64,000 bases of DNA from NCBI GenBank assembly GCA_038363925.1, contig JAQQWL010000011.1:8990001-9054000 (forward strand), in the 5' to 3' direction. The first letter of the stretch is position 1. Each line of letters begins with the position of its first letter. The notes beneath the pieces were generated by a model. It saw nothing but the letters and a program-made list of their open reading frames with translations. It was not told the origin of the DNA and ran no database searches. Source of the stretch: Apiospora phragmitis. Lineage: Eukaryota; Ascomycota; Sordariomycetes; Amphisphaeriales; Apiosporaceae. Positions 23,198-32,902 of this stretch are shown piece by piece. Made by a program: the position numbers and the translations under genes.

Positions 23198-24667
23198 TCA
23201 TGACAGAAGCATGCTGTAGCTCCACTGCTCCTGCGGCACATCCCGGTACTTGATGCTCGTAGGATGCTTCGTGCGCGCCGGGGAGGACGCGACGGATATA
23301 CAAGTCCCCCACGTTGATCGCATCATACTTTTTCGGGTTCTCATCAAAACAGCACGGGAGCACCTCGAGGTCGACCTCGGGCCCGGGCGTCAGGAAGAAC
23401 GGCAGCGAGTACCGCTCCCGCCCCGTCTTGTTCAGCACCCGGTGTACCGTCGCGGGGTACCGCCCGTTGCTCTGGCGCTCCAGGTACTGGCCCACGTTGC
23501 AGACGAACGTGCCCGGCACGGGCGGGGCGTCGACCCAGTGGCCGTCTTGGTTCAGCACCTCGAGGGCGGGGACGTCGTCTTGGAGGACCAGGGTGAGCCC
23601 TGCGTGGTGTTCATTAGTAGTTTGTTTTTGTTTGTTTGGCAAATGATGCTTAATGACTGTTTTGCTAATTTAAAAGAGGGCCCCAGCGCAAATGATGCTT
23701 ACAGGAGAAGTCCGAATGTGCGCCTAGTCCCACATTCCCCTCCTCCTCTTCCGTAGAAGCAGACGCGCCCGGCGTCGGCGGGTAGTGCAGGGGCCGCATG
23801 CCGGTGATGGGGAAGCGAAACATGGAGTCGAGGGCGTTCTCATCCAGCCCGAAACCCAGGGCGAAGACGCGCACGAGCTTGAGAGCCAGGGGCAGTACGT
23901 GCGCGTAGTAGGCGTACAGCCCCTCGCGCCACCAGGGGGCGGCCGAGGGCCAGATGTTCTGGGGCTGGGTGACGTGCGGCGGCGGGCCCGGCTCGCCCGT
24001 CTTGCCCGTGTAGTCTTGCTCGGGCTCGAGGTAGCAGTCGCCCATGGTGAAGGCTTCTTTGATGTCTACGACAGGGTCAGAAAGCTTGACAACCCGATAC
24101 GACACTTCCGGGATAGGCTCAGGCAGGGGGGTGAGGCAAAAACAAGTGAAGAAGGGGGTGCGAAGAGATCTGACTGACCTCCTTTTGTCCGAGGATCCAA
24201 GTTCGTCTCCAGCATGGGCTCGTATCCCCGGATGGCTGGGTTCTTCTGCGCGTGGGCCTCCATCTTGGCGTCGTGGTCGAGGGCGAAGAAGCGCCGGAGC
24301 AGCGCAAAGGTCTGCCGGATGACGTCCTCGGGGACGCCGTGATTCTTGATGTAGAAGAAGCCGCACCGGCGGCACGCATCGCTGATCTCGCGGGCTATCC
24401 TTTGCCGCGCCTCGAGCGAGCCACTGTCCAGACCCGCGAGGTCGACCGTGGGAATGGCAGTGAAGGACGACGAGGGCTTGTCCGAGACCTCGCGATAGGT
24501 CGCTTCGGACCCGGAGTGGAAGTAGACATACTTCTTGTCCTAGCGTGTTTTTAGTACATACAGTAAATCTCTTCATGGTCTTAAAGTGTATCAATGAGTC
24601 CACTTACCTGACCGGGCACGTCCGGAGGTTGAGTAACTGACGTTACTGGAGCGAGGACCTCTGCCAT
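23198..24667 (-). CDS. 2-oxoglutarate/Fe(II) dioxygenase (IPNS-like), C-terminal frame shift
   Basis: Four exons: 24667-24608, 24539-24179, 24065-23703 and 23599-23198, with introns of 68, 113 and 103 nt. The N-terminal DIOX_N region contains CRRCGFFYIKNHGVP. The jelly-roll Fe(II) ligands are HSD in GLGAHSDFSWLTLVLQD and His in TVHRVLN, and the 2OG-binding RxS is RYSLPFF. The third intron joins FS to WLTL by a split Trp codon. Near 23262-23278 the frame changes. With one base removed the C-terminus reads KHPTSIKYRDVPQEQW and stops at 23198 (394 aa), which looks genuine. The uncorrected frame runs to 23112 with an unconserved tail. Divergent from the MFS gene at 25335, with a shared 667-bp promoter region. 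Substrate unknown. Confidence 0.85.
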
Positions 24668-25334
24668 TTCAACTTCGATTCTTGTTTACCTTTCTTTTCA
24701 CTGCAAGTGATCTTTCATTAACCGTGGTTTGACACTCGTCTCATATGTCAAGATGTGACCTTGCCCTGGATGAAGAACCCCCCAATGCCGGAGTGTTCCC
24801 CGCAGTCCCCACTCCTTGCTGGATGCTGTGCGTCGTAGCCGGGGTACCGTTAGCGTCGCATACTGGCCCGACGGGGTTCCCCCTATCTGATTGATACCCT
24901 TGGCTCCGATAGTCACGCGAGTGGGGCATGTTGCCCATGTCTTCGGGACTGGGGCTCGCGAGCTGTGCTGTATCAAATGATTGACCTATGGTGATAAGGC
25001 CCAGCGTAAGAATTAACGTATCGGAAGCACTTCCCGAATGCCAACTGCATGGAGGGGATATGCTACATACTTCGTAGATCTTCAGACTGGTAGGATGCTG
25101 TCACTAACAGTATACCCATTTCCCATACTCGATATCAAATAGTTGTTCGATGATCTTGGTGCTTTTCGCGAATCTTCCGCATCTCTGTAAGCCAAACAGT
25201 CGTCATTATTTTGACCTCAAGAGGTCCATCTAGCACATCTTGCGGCCCATGTCCGTTGGTCCACTGGGAGAACTTCGCGTATTGCGAAAGAAGCCTCTAG
25301 AGGCCTAATTACGCTCAGAACCCAATATCGCGTC
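24668..25334. promoter_or_regulatory. Shared divergent promoter region
   Basis: 667 bp between the start codons of the minus-strand dioxygenase and the plus-strand transporter. No reading frame of interest. The head-to-head arrangement suggests coordinated control. I do not claim a specific operator from sight. Confidence 0.5.
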
Positions 25335-27087
25335 ATGGCTCTCTCACTATCCTACTACGCGAAAAACATCTTCGCCTCGTCCTACGGCAAAGACCGGCCC
25401 GACTTCTTCATCTGGCACCCCAAAGGGACCTCGGCCGCAGAGAAGAAGCTGTTGTTCAAGATCGACTTCTTCATTCTGACCTATGGCTGCCTGGCGTACT
25501 TCACCAAATGGCTCGACCAGTCGAACCTGAGCAATGCCTACGTCAGCGGCATGCGCGAGGACCTGGCCATGTTCGGCACCGAGTTCAACCTCGCGCAGAC
25601 GTGCTTCGCCGTCGGGCAGATCCTGGGGCCCATCCCGGCGAACCTGCTCCTGACCTGGATCCCGCCGCGCTTCCTGCTCCCCGGGCTGGAGCTCATATGG
25701 GCGGTCTTGACCATTGGGACGTATGCGGTCACGAATGTGAATCAGGTAGGTCAACGGAAATGTCCCGCCAGATAGACAGCAGTAGAGATCCGATACTTAC
25801 AGACTGATTCTGAGGGTGTTGTTAGTTATACCCCATCAGGTTCATTGTCGGCTTCTTGGAGGGCTCCTGTTTCGTCGGGGTCCAGTACGTCCTTGGATCT
25901 TGGTACAAGAGAACAGAGCTGGGGAAGCGCACGGCCATCTTTGCCTGTGCCGCGTACGTTGGCACTATGATATCGGGTTACCTCCAGAGTGCAGTCCTGG
26001 CCAGCCTGGACGGCAAGAATGGAATATCGGCGTGGAGATGGTAAGTTGGCCTGGGCTTGACCCTTAATACTATCGCATTGGAATGCATGAAATCGAAGAC
26101 AGTAGTGACCCACTTCAACAGGGTTTTCATCATTGATGGCATCATCACGATCGTAATCGCGGCTTACGGTTTCGTCTTTTTCCCGGACACGCCCTACACC
26201 ACCAAGGCCTTCTACCTGAGCGCCGAAGACAAGGCTCGCTGTGTGGAGCGACTAGTCGAAGACGGCCGAAAAGAGACGTCCAATTTCACCTGGGACCTAT
26301 TTCTGAGAAGTGTGAAGTCGTGGCAGCTCTACTTCCTGACCGTCTTGTGGATGTAAGTAACTCAAATCACACCGACTTGTCTGGCACATGCATAAGTACT
26401 TATCACGAGGACTCCCTCCCAAAAAGGTTCTGGAACACGACGGTGGGCAAGGTCGCCAACACGGTGATGCAGCTGTACCTGAAGAACGACCCGGAACACA
26501 GCTGGACTCTATATCAAGTGAACAACATCCCGACGGCGATCAATGGCTGGAACATCGTCATGGTCCTGCTGCTCAACGTCTACGTCGACACGACAGGCCG
26601 CCGCATGGCCGCCGTGCTGCTCAACATCGCAATTCTGCTGTTCGGCACGATCTGCCTCGTGGTGTGGCAGATCCCGCTGGGCCTGCGCGTCGTCGCGTAC
26701 ATGTTCGCGGGCCTCGACGGGCCGCTGTCGCCCATCTACTACAGCTGGGCCAACCTGCTGACGGGCGGCGACAGCCAGGTGCGCGCCCTGACGCTCGCCA
26801 TCATGAACTCGTGGGGCGGCGCCATGGCGGCCGTGATGCAGCAGTTCCTGTACCCCGTGACGGACGCGCCCGCGTTCGGCAAGGGGTTCAAGGCGAGCTT
26901 GGGGTGCGTCGGCGGGATGTGCGTCTGGGTGGTGCTGGTGCGGATGTTGGAGCTGCGGACCGAGCACGGCAAGAAGGGTGGCAGCAACGTGCAGAGACTG
27001 GACGGGGTGGAGGAATCCCAGTCGTCGACTGCTACAGAAGAAGAGGCGGTGGTGGTGGTGCCAGAACAGAAGGGGGTTCTTCGCTAG
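25335..27087 (+). CDS. MFS transporter, Dal5/Liz1-type anion:cation symporter
   Basis: Exons 25335-25745, 25826-26040, 26122-26352 and 26427-27087 sum to 1518 nt (505 aa). All splice joins keep the frame: VNQ|LYPIRF, WRW|VFIIDG and a split Met in LWM|FWNTT. Family marks: an N-terminal AEKKLLFKIDFFILTYGCLAYFT with the first helix, LDQSNLSNAYVSGMREDL after it, RFIVGFLEGSCFVGVQYVLGSWYKRTELGKR, and later NNIPTAINGWNI. This is the allantoate/pantothenate/vitamin permease group (Dal5, Liz1/Fen2, Seo1, Vht1). It should sit in the plasma membrane and import a small organic anion; the substrate cannot be read from sequence. Flanked on both sides by 2OG dioxygenases, suggesting uptake of their substrate or a precursor. 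Confidence 0.92.
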
Positions 27088-27450
27088 GTAGAGACTTGGC
27101 GGGCATTAGTGGACGTTAGTGTAATCTGGGGGTGACAGGCGGGGGCGGCGGGGTCCATGGCGCTGATAAAGAAGGGAAAGACAAACCGTCGGCTTGGTCC
27201 GACAACTGACTGACTCGATTGAGTCGGGAAGTAACACCGTTGCATCTGCCTTTAGCTATGGCGCATTGAGAAACTATGAAGCCAATGAATCAATGCGCTG
27301 CATTCACTCACTTGCAGAGGACAGATGAAACGTGCTTTGAATATTTCCAGTACTGCTGAGATCTTTCCATTGGGAAGCATGAGAGCAAAGCAGTAGCGTA
27401 GCATACAACTTCCCACATACATAGTACCTACCTGATCAAAACCATCGACC
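27088..27450. other. Intergenic spacer
   Basis: 363 bp between the transporter and the second dioxygenase on the same strand. It should hold the transporter 3' UTR and the dioxygenase promoter. Nothing else seen. Confidence 0.5.
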
Positions 27451-28735
27451 ATGGCCACAAGCGATGATATCCCCACCACCCAGCTCCTAATCTCCTCCGG
27501 GAACGGGCCCGTAGCCCGCAACGTGCTGCAAACCCCGCTCCGCGACGCCGAGCCGTCCGAGATCCCCGTCATCGACGTGTCCGGCCTCTTCCGCCCCTCG
27601 CTGGCCGACCGCCAGGCCGTCGCGCACCAGATCCGGGACGCGGCCACCAACACGGGCTTCTTCTACATCGCGCAGCACGGGATCCCGCGCCCAACCACAG
27701 AGGCGGCGCACGCGGCCTGCCTCGACTTCTTCCGCCAGCCGGCCGAGGTCAAGCAGAGGGCCAGCATCGACCGGTCGCAGCGCTTCAACGGGTACAAGCC
27801 GCCCGCGACGCTGCGCATCAACCCCTTCGAGTCGGTCGACGTGCGCGAGAGCTTCTCGTGGGTCTACGACCCGCGCTACGACCCGGCCGTGGCCGACGTC
27901 GCGCAGATCCCGCCCGAGGCTGCGGCGCACCTGTGCCAGGAGGACTTCCCCTGGGAGGCGACGGCGAACCTGCCGCAGTTCAAGGCCGCCATCGTGGACT
28001 ACTGGCGGGCCTGTCTGGAGTTGGCCCGCGCTCTGGTCCGGGCATTCGCCCTGGCCCTCGACCTGGATGAGCACTTCTTCGATTCCAAGGTGACCTACCC
28101 CGACGCCGTCCTGGCCATGAACTACTACCCGCCCCTCCCCAAGCCCGCGGGCGACGACGCGGTGGGGCGGGCCCAGTCGGAGCAGGAGGTCTCCATCGGG
28201 TCGCATACGGACTTCCAGCTCTTCACCATCCTTTGGCAAGACGACAATGGGGGTCTGCAAGTCCTGACCCGACAGGGGCAGTGGATCAATGCGAAGCCAA
28301 TCGAGGGCACGCTCGTAAGTCTTGTGGTTTCCGTAGTTTGTCCTTCTTTCCTTCTTTCCTTGCTTCCTTCCTTCCCAAAACGAGCCTGGCTCAGGAGGAG
28401 TGATTACTTCTATCTGTCCAGCCAAGTGCTAACTAACCCCCCCTCTCGCAAAGGTCGTCAACATCGCGGACTATCTCCAGCGCATCACAAACGACCGATA
28501 CATTAGCACGGTGCACCGGGCCCAGAACTGGAGCGGCCGCGAGCGCGTCAGCATGCCCTTCTTCGTCGGCTTCAACTGGGACGAGAGCTGCGGCGTCCTG
28601 GACAACTGCGTCGCCGAGGGCGAGGAGAAGCGCTACGAGGAGATCAGCTGCGCCGAGTGGGTCACGCGGCGGGCCAAGGCCATGTATAAGGCGGATGGCT
28701 TCGCGGAGGGAAAGACGGCGGTGCCTTCTTCGTGA
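27451..28735 (+). CDS. 2-oxoglutarate/Fe(II) dioxygenase (IPNS-like), intact
   Basis: Two exons, 27451-28314 and 28454-28735, 381 aa; the intron is 139 nt (GTAAGT...AAAG) and joins GTL|VVNIADYL. The N-terminal DIOX_N domain has IPVIDVSGLF and NTGFFYIAQHGIP. The catalytic core has the HxD ligand pair in SIGSHTDFQLFTILWQD, the distal His in STVHRAQN, and RxS in RVSMPFF. The fold family (isopenicillin N synthase-like) includes fungal thymine 7-hydroxylase and many secondary-metabolite oxygenases. Cytosolic, no signal peptide. Same strand as the preceding permease, and broadly similar to the minus-strand dioxygenase at 23198, forming a three-gene group. Substrate unknown. Confidence 0.92.
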
Positions 28736-29552
28736 TTAAACTGATGATGTATTTAGGTTTTCCTCTTTGTAGTAGGAAGATTCTAGAGAACAAAGGTACT
28801 CATGTGTTTTACACAGAAAAGTACGATTAGCAACGAAAAGGGGCCTGGTTGTCATAGGATAATAAATGACTACTTGAGGTTGGGGGTGCAGAAAATGTAG
28901 GAGAATAAAAATGACGAGGAACCAAAAGTATGACCCGAGAGGGGGTCGAAAAGTAACCGCAGAAGGAGTTGAACCCTCTTGCCTTTAAGTATATAACTAA
29001 TGATACTACCGCTAGGCTACACCGGCCCGATCAAGGGGGGGATAGGCAATTTAGGTATATAATATAAAGGGATCGAGAGGAGCATGTGCTGTGGTGTTGA
29101 TCTTCTGGAAGCCCTGGATAGGGGTAAACTCAAACCACGACTGACGAGGTGGACCGTCCCCACCGGGCTTCAAACGGAACTGAAAGTATCAGACACGATT
29201 AGGATGCGACAGGAATTGGAGATAGAGCAAATTGGGATTTCGAGCTTGTCCTCTACAGGGATGCTACCGCTTGAGTACATCAGGTGTGTAAAGTCCAGTG
29301 CAATACAGGGGCTACGACTATCTACTCACTTGAGAGCCGCTCCCAAGGGAAATCGTAAAAGGAGACAGAGTTGGCTCGGGCATGAGTCAAAATATGTGAG
29401 TTCCAACCGAATGTCACCGGCTCACAGCCTTCAACTACAGCGCGGACCGGACTGAATAAAGCCATATAGTATTTGTAGCCCAACAAATTGCAGTAGTCAT
29501 CCATTCCCTTGAGTCTCAACCAAGCCACACCATCCCCCACCACCCCGTTTCA
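28736..29552. other. Intergenic with tRNA-like element
   Basis: About 0.8 kb between the 3' end of the plus-strand dioxygenase and the 3' end of the minus-strand beta-helix gene. The part near 28860-29070 is AT-leaning and contains the tRNA-like unit annotated separately. No protein gene seen. Confidence 0.5.
28955..29027 (-). ncRNA. tRNA-like pol III element (degenerate tRNA or SINE head)
   Basis: Read on the minus strand it has a good A box (TAGCCTAGCGGTAGT) and, about 40 nt downstream, a near-consensus B box (GGTTCAACTCC), in a T arm with a 5-bp stem (GAGGG/CCTTC). It is followed by TTTT, a pol III terminator. The acceptor ends do not pair and the anticodon arm is TA-rich and poorly paired, so it is not a working tRNA. 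It may be a mutated tRNA or the 5' part of a tRNA-derived SINE. A tRNA scan would settle the structure. Confidence 0.4.
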
Positions 29553-31808
29553 TCACAGCCTCACTTGCCCGCTCCCCATCAGCGTCCTAGCCGCGCCGAG
29601 ACGCGGGTTCGTGTACTTAACGGTAGCCGAGACACTGGGATTCGAACTGCCGGAGACGCTGTACGTAGCGAGCACGAACGAGTTCGCCGGGATCGCCGTC
29701 GGCACGTCGACAGGCTTGAGGGTCCCGCCGCCGTTATCCGCGGTGACCTGGAACGAGGCGCCCGCGTACTCGACGTCGTCAAAGTTGCTGACGTTGACGG
29801 CGAGCAGCCGACCGCCCCCACCATTACCGGAGTCGGTAGTAGAGGTCAGCGACACCCACCCGTCGGCCAGGCGGGCATCGTTGGTCACGGGACGGCCCGC
29901 GCGACGGCCCGGCAGCACGCCCGAGCGGTACGCGTTCTTCTGCGCCTCGGCCGAGGTCTTGGAGATGTCGGAGACGATGTAGTTGCGCAGGTAGGTGTCA
30001 CCCTGCGTGCCCGAGCCGTTGGGCTTGCCGTCGAGGCCCTGGCCGGCCTTGCCGTAGTTGTCGACGAGGGTGTTGTTGCCCGTGTGCATGGGCCCGTTGC
30101 GGTTCGCGACGTACCAGCCTTGGTTGCCGAAGAAGATGTTGTTGAGCTGCACGTAGCTGTTGGACCCTTCGTCGTTGTACAGGCCCCAATACCCGGAGTC
30201 GTAGACGTAGTTGTTGGTGACGTACGTCGACGGACTGGTCGAGAGCGTGTACACGCCGCCCAGGTCCGTGTGGCTCTGGCCGTAGCCGTGCACGAGGTTG
30301 CCATCGATGACGTTTTTTTTGAGCGTCGTCGGCGTGCTGTACTTGGGCTGGTACTTGTACAGGCCCCGGTTCACGTACTCTTGGCTGCCGCCGGCGTCGT
30401 TGGAACCCCACCCATAGCCGTGACAGATACCAGAGTAGGGAACGGTGTATATGTCGTTGTGTGAAATCGTCGAGTACTGGAGGTACGACAGGAAAATGGG
30501 CACCGTGGAGCTGAAGAGCGCGGAGTTGTTCGTGAATATGTTGCCGGAGATGTTGATGCGCGTAAGAGTCTGACGCTCATTGGACGGGTGGTGAGCCTCG
30601 GCCTGAATGCCGCCCACGCTGATGCTGTTGCCCATTACTTGGGTGAAGTACCCATCGGTGATGGAGATATCGCTGGCGCTGAGGCCGACCTTGGACAAGT
30701 GGGCATTGGGGTCATTACCGACTCCAATACCTCCATTGCCAATCTCCGTGAAGGTGCACCCTGTCAAGTTCACCTTGGTCGCCGCGCTGATCTGGAAGGC
30801 GCTGGGCATCTGCCACCAGAAAGGACGAGTCGCCTCGTGTTCCGGATAGGTCTTGTCTTCGCCAATGTAGCCACCCGTCTGCTGATCGGCGAAACCAAGC
30901 TTGCCCGGCCGAAGCCAGGTTGAATGGGAGAAGGTAAGCCCCTCAAAGTTGATGTCGTGGGCAGGGTCGTCGTAAGAGCCGCTGATAGAGATCAATACTT
31001 CCTGCACCCCAAGGTAAGTGTCTAATTTGCTCAGGTCCTCCCCGCTGAGGGGCTTGTAGTAGACCTTCCCGGCTTGTGAATCCAAGAAGAATTGACCACC
31101 CTCGACTAAGAGCGCTAGCGAGTTCTGCACCCAGACTCCGAAGTCAGCAAAGGGGCTGGACACGGTATCCCAGCCAATAATCTGGTTGGACCAGCTGTTC
31201 TGCTTCATCACGAGCTCTCGGTTTCCGACCGATACGATCGGGGCATAGCGGTCGGTGAAGGACGAAATGAAGCGGACTTCGGCACCTGCGATACCTTTGG
31301 TGTTCATGAGCCAGTCGTAGTTACCCGAGTTCCATTTCATCGACGTGCTGGTATAGCTGAAGTCCTTCCGGTTGGCAATCTTCTTCCGCGCGTAGTTGGC
31401 TGCTTTGCCGCCGACGAACAGATTGCGGGACTGCGTTCCCACCGGGACCGTTGCCGAGTAGATACCATTGCTTCCAGCCGTCCACCCCGTGACCTCCAGA
31501 CCACCAGAGATGATAGAACCCTTCTCTCCGAGCCAGTTGACCTTATGTCCATCTTTGCCCGAGTCGGCACTGCTGAAATTAAGTGGGCCAGTGAGAGTGT
31601 AGGTCCCGACTGCGATGTGGACATTGATGTCCTCAGCTGGGGACTTGCCGAGTTGGGCACGAACGGCATCTTTAGCCTTAGTCACGGTCTTGAAAGCCTG
31701 GTCAGCCGAGGTTCCGCCATTGCTGTCTGAGCCGTCCGGAGATAGATAGAAGTCTGTGGCAAGTACGACGCTGGCCAAGAGAGACCCTGCAAGAATACTG
31801 AACTTCAT
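29553..31808 (-). CDS. Secreted right-handed parallel beta-helix protein (GH141-like)
   Basis: Single exon, 751 aa from the Met at 31808. That start gives a signal peptide, MKFSILAGSLLASVVLA, while a further Met six codons upstream does not improve it. The mature protein starts TDFYLSPDGSDSNGGTSADQAFKT, the typical opening of secreted beta-helix enzymes. It then has GSIISGGLEVTGW and a long stretch of Asn-rich coil turns (INISGNIFTNNS, NVIDGNLVHGYGQ, NNYVYDSGYWGLYNDEG, NNIFFGNQGWY). The architecture resembles bacterial and fungal GH141-type or pectate-lyase-fold proteins acting on polysaccharide. A C-terminal beta-rich domain follows a Gly-rich linker (SGNGGGGRL). The exact enzyme activity is not determined. 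The absence of introns in 2.2 kb is unusual here. Confidence 0.8.
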   Translation of the reverse strand: MKFSILAGSLLASVVLATDFYLSPDGSDSNGGTSADQAFKTVTKAKDAVRAQLGKSPAEDINVHIAVGTYTLTGPLNFSSADSGKDGHKVNWLGEKGSIISGGLEVTGWTAGSNGIYSATVPVGTQSRNLFVGGKAANYARKKIANRKDFSYTSTSMKWNSGNYDWLMNTKGIAGAEVRFISSFTDRYAPIVSVGNRELVMKQNSWSNQIIGWDTVSSPFADFGVWVQNSLALLVEGGQFFLDSQAGKVYYKPLSGEDLSKLDTYLGVQEVLISISGSYDDPAHDINFEGLTFSHSTWLRPGKLGFADQQTGGYIGEDKTYPEHEATRPFWWQMPSAFQISAATKVNLTGCTFTEIGNGGIGVGNDPNAHLSKVGLSASDISITDGYFTQVMGNSISVGGIQAEAHHPSNERQTLTRINISGNIFTNNSALFSSTVPIFLSYLQYSTISHNDIYTVPYSGICHGYGWGSNDAGGSQEYVNRGLYKYQPKYSTPTTLKKNVIDGNLVHGYGQSHTDLGGVYTLSTSPSTYVTNNYVYDSGYWGLYNDEGSNSYVQLNNIFFGNQGWYVANRNGPMHTGNNTLVDNYGKAGQGLDGKPNGSGTQGDTYLRNYIVSDISKTSAEAQKNAYRSGVLPGRRAGRPVTNDARLADGWVSLTSTTDSGNGGGGRLLAVNVSNFDDVEYAGASFQVTADNGGGTLKPVDVPTAIPANSFVLATYSVSGSSNPSVSATVKYTNPRLGAARTLMGSGQVRL

Positions 31809-32902
31809 CTCGAATTGTCCAGGCACGAGTCAGACTCGAACTTGCGGTTGACAAAAATATGAGCGGACTGTAGACCCATACTCTGCGGCTCTCTTTGGAT
31901 TTATAGATGATCACCCGCGTGGCATGTGAGGAGGTCTGGCCGCCGGTGCGCATCATTGCTTCCTGAGTGACGCAGCGGGGTCATATTGCAGCTTCCAGTG
32001 TCCTTTCCCGCTGCAAAGAATGCATCATGGCTATGACGATCCCGTGTGCCTCTGCCTACCCGGGATCGGCGAGAAATCTCCGTACGGAACGAGATCACAA
32101 TAAGGCTATAAGGTTATCGGCCCAATAAGAAGCCACCAATCCGGAGAATTCTCCGTAAAGGCCCCGTTGCATCGATGTAACCTGCAGACATGAGGGGAAC
32201 GGGTGAGCTGCAAGGACGACAACCCATACGCGGCAGGTTATAGTGCTTAATCAGGAGACGAGCTGCAGATCACGCGTCTTGGATGCGGGTGATGATTCGA
32301 GCGGAACCAACCCCGCTAGCATGCGGGTAATATGGTGGGAGAGATCCTGGGCGGAGGCTGCTTGAACGATGAATGCAACGGTATATTGGCTAGGTTAATG
32401 GTTTTGCTCAAGTGGGGAAGCACAAGAATCTGGATCTTGAAGTATGTAGCTTCGCTTCCGATACAGCTGGATTGATGTTTCCTGTGAAAGTGAAAGTGAG
32501 CTTTCGTGATCCAGGCCAGCCCAGTTCGGCAGTCGCTGCTTTCGATGTTAGATCTTGAGGTAGGCAGATGGGGCTCCCCGCGCTAACCTAATACCTCCAG
32601 AAGTGAACACCCTGCAGCCCACACCTTCTTTGCCATTGTACGAGTATCGGGGAACTCGTACTACTAGCAAACACCTACGCGTATGAAGACTTATGCCAGG
32701 AATCTGTCTTCTCAACACTTGGACCTACACCCTCTTCCACGAAAATAGACATGGCTGGCTCAGGGATGGGATGCGGTGAAGGGATGGGGCGTGGATGCTC
32801 CAGGCACGGTTAGGTATCGATAAGCCCCTGGCTCATCTGGCCTCGAATTTCTACTTTCTCTCTCTAGACTTGGTTCATCTGTCCAAGTGCCTTCATTCAC
32901 AC
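31809..32902. other. Intergenic, no gene seen
   Basis: About 1.1 kb upstream of the beta-helix gene (its promoter, minus strand) and upstream of the DUF6604 pseudogene (plus strand). No conserved frame seen. Confidence 0.4.

Noticed and set aside
24698..24976. Open frames in the divergent promoter
   Set aside because: Short, with no conserved sequence; the region is explained as the promoter shared by the dioxygenase and the transporter.
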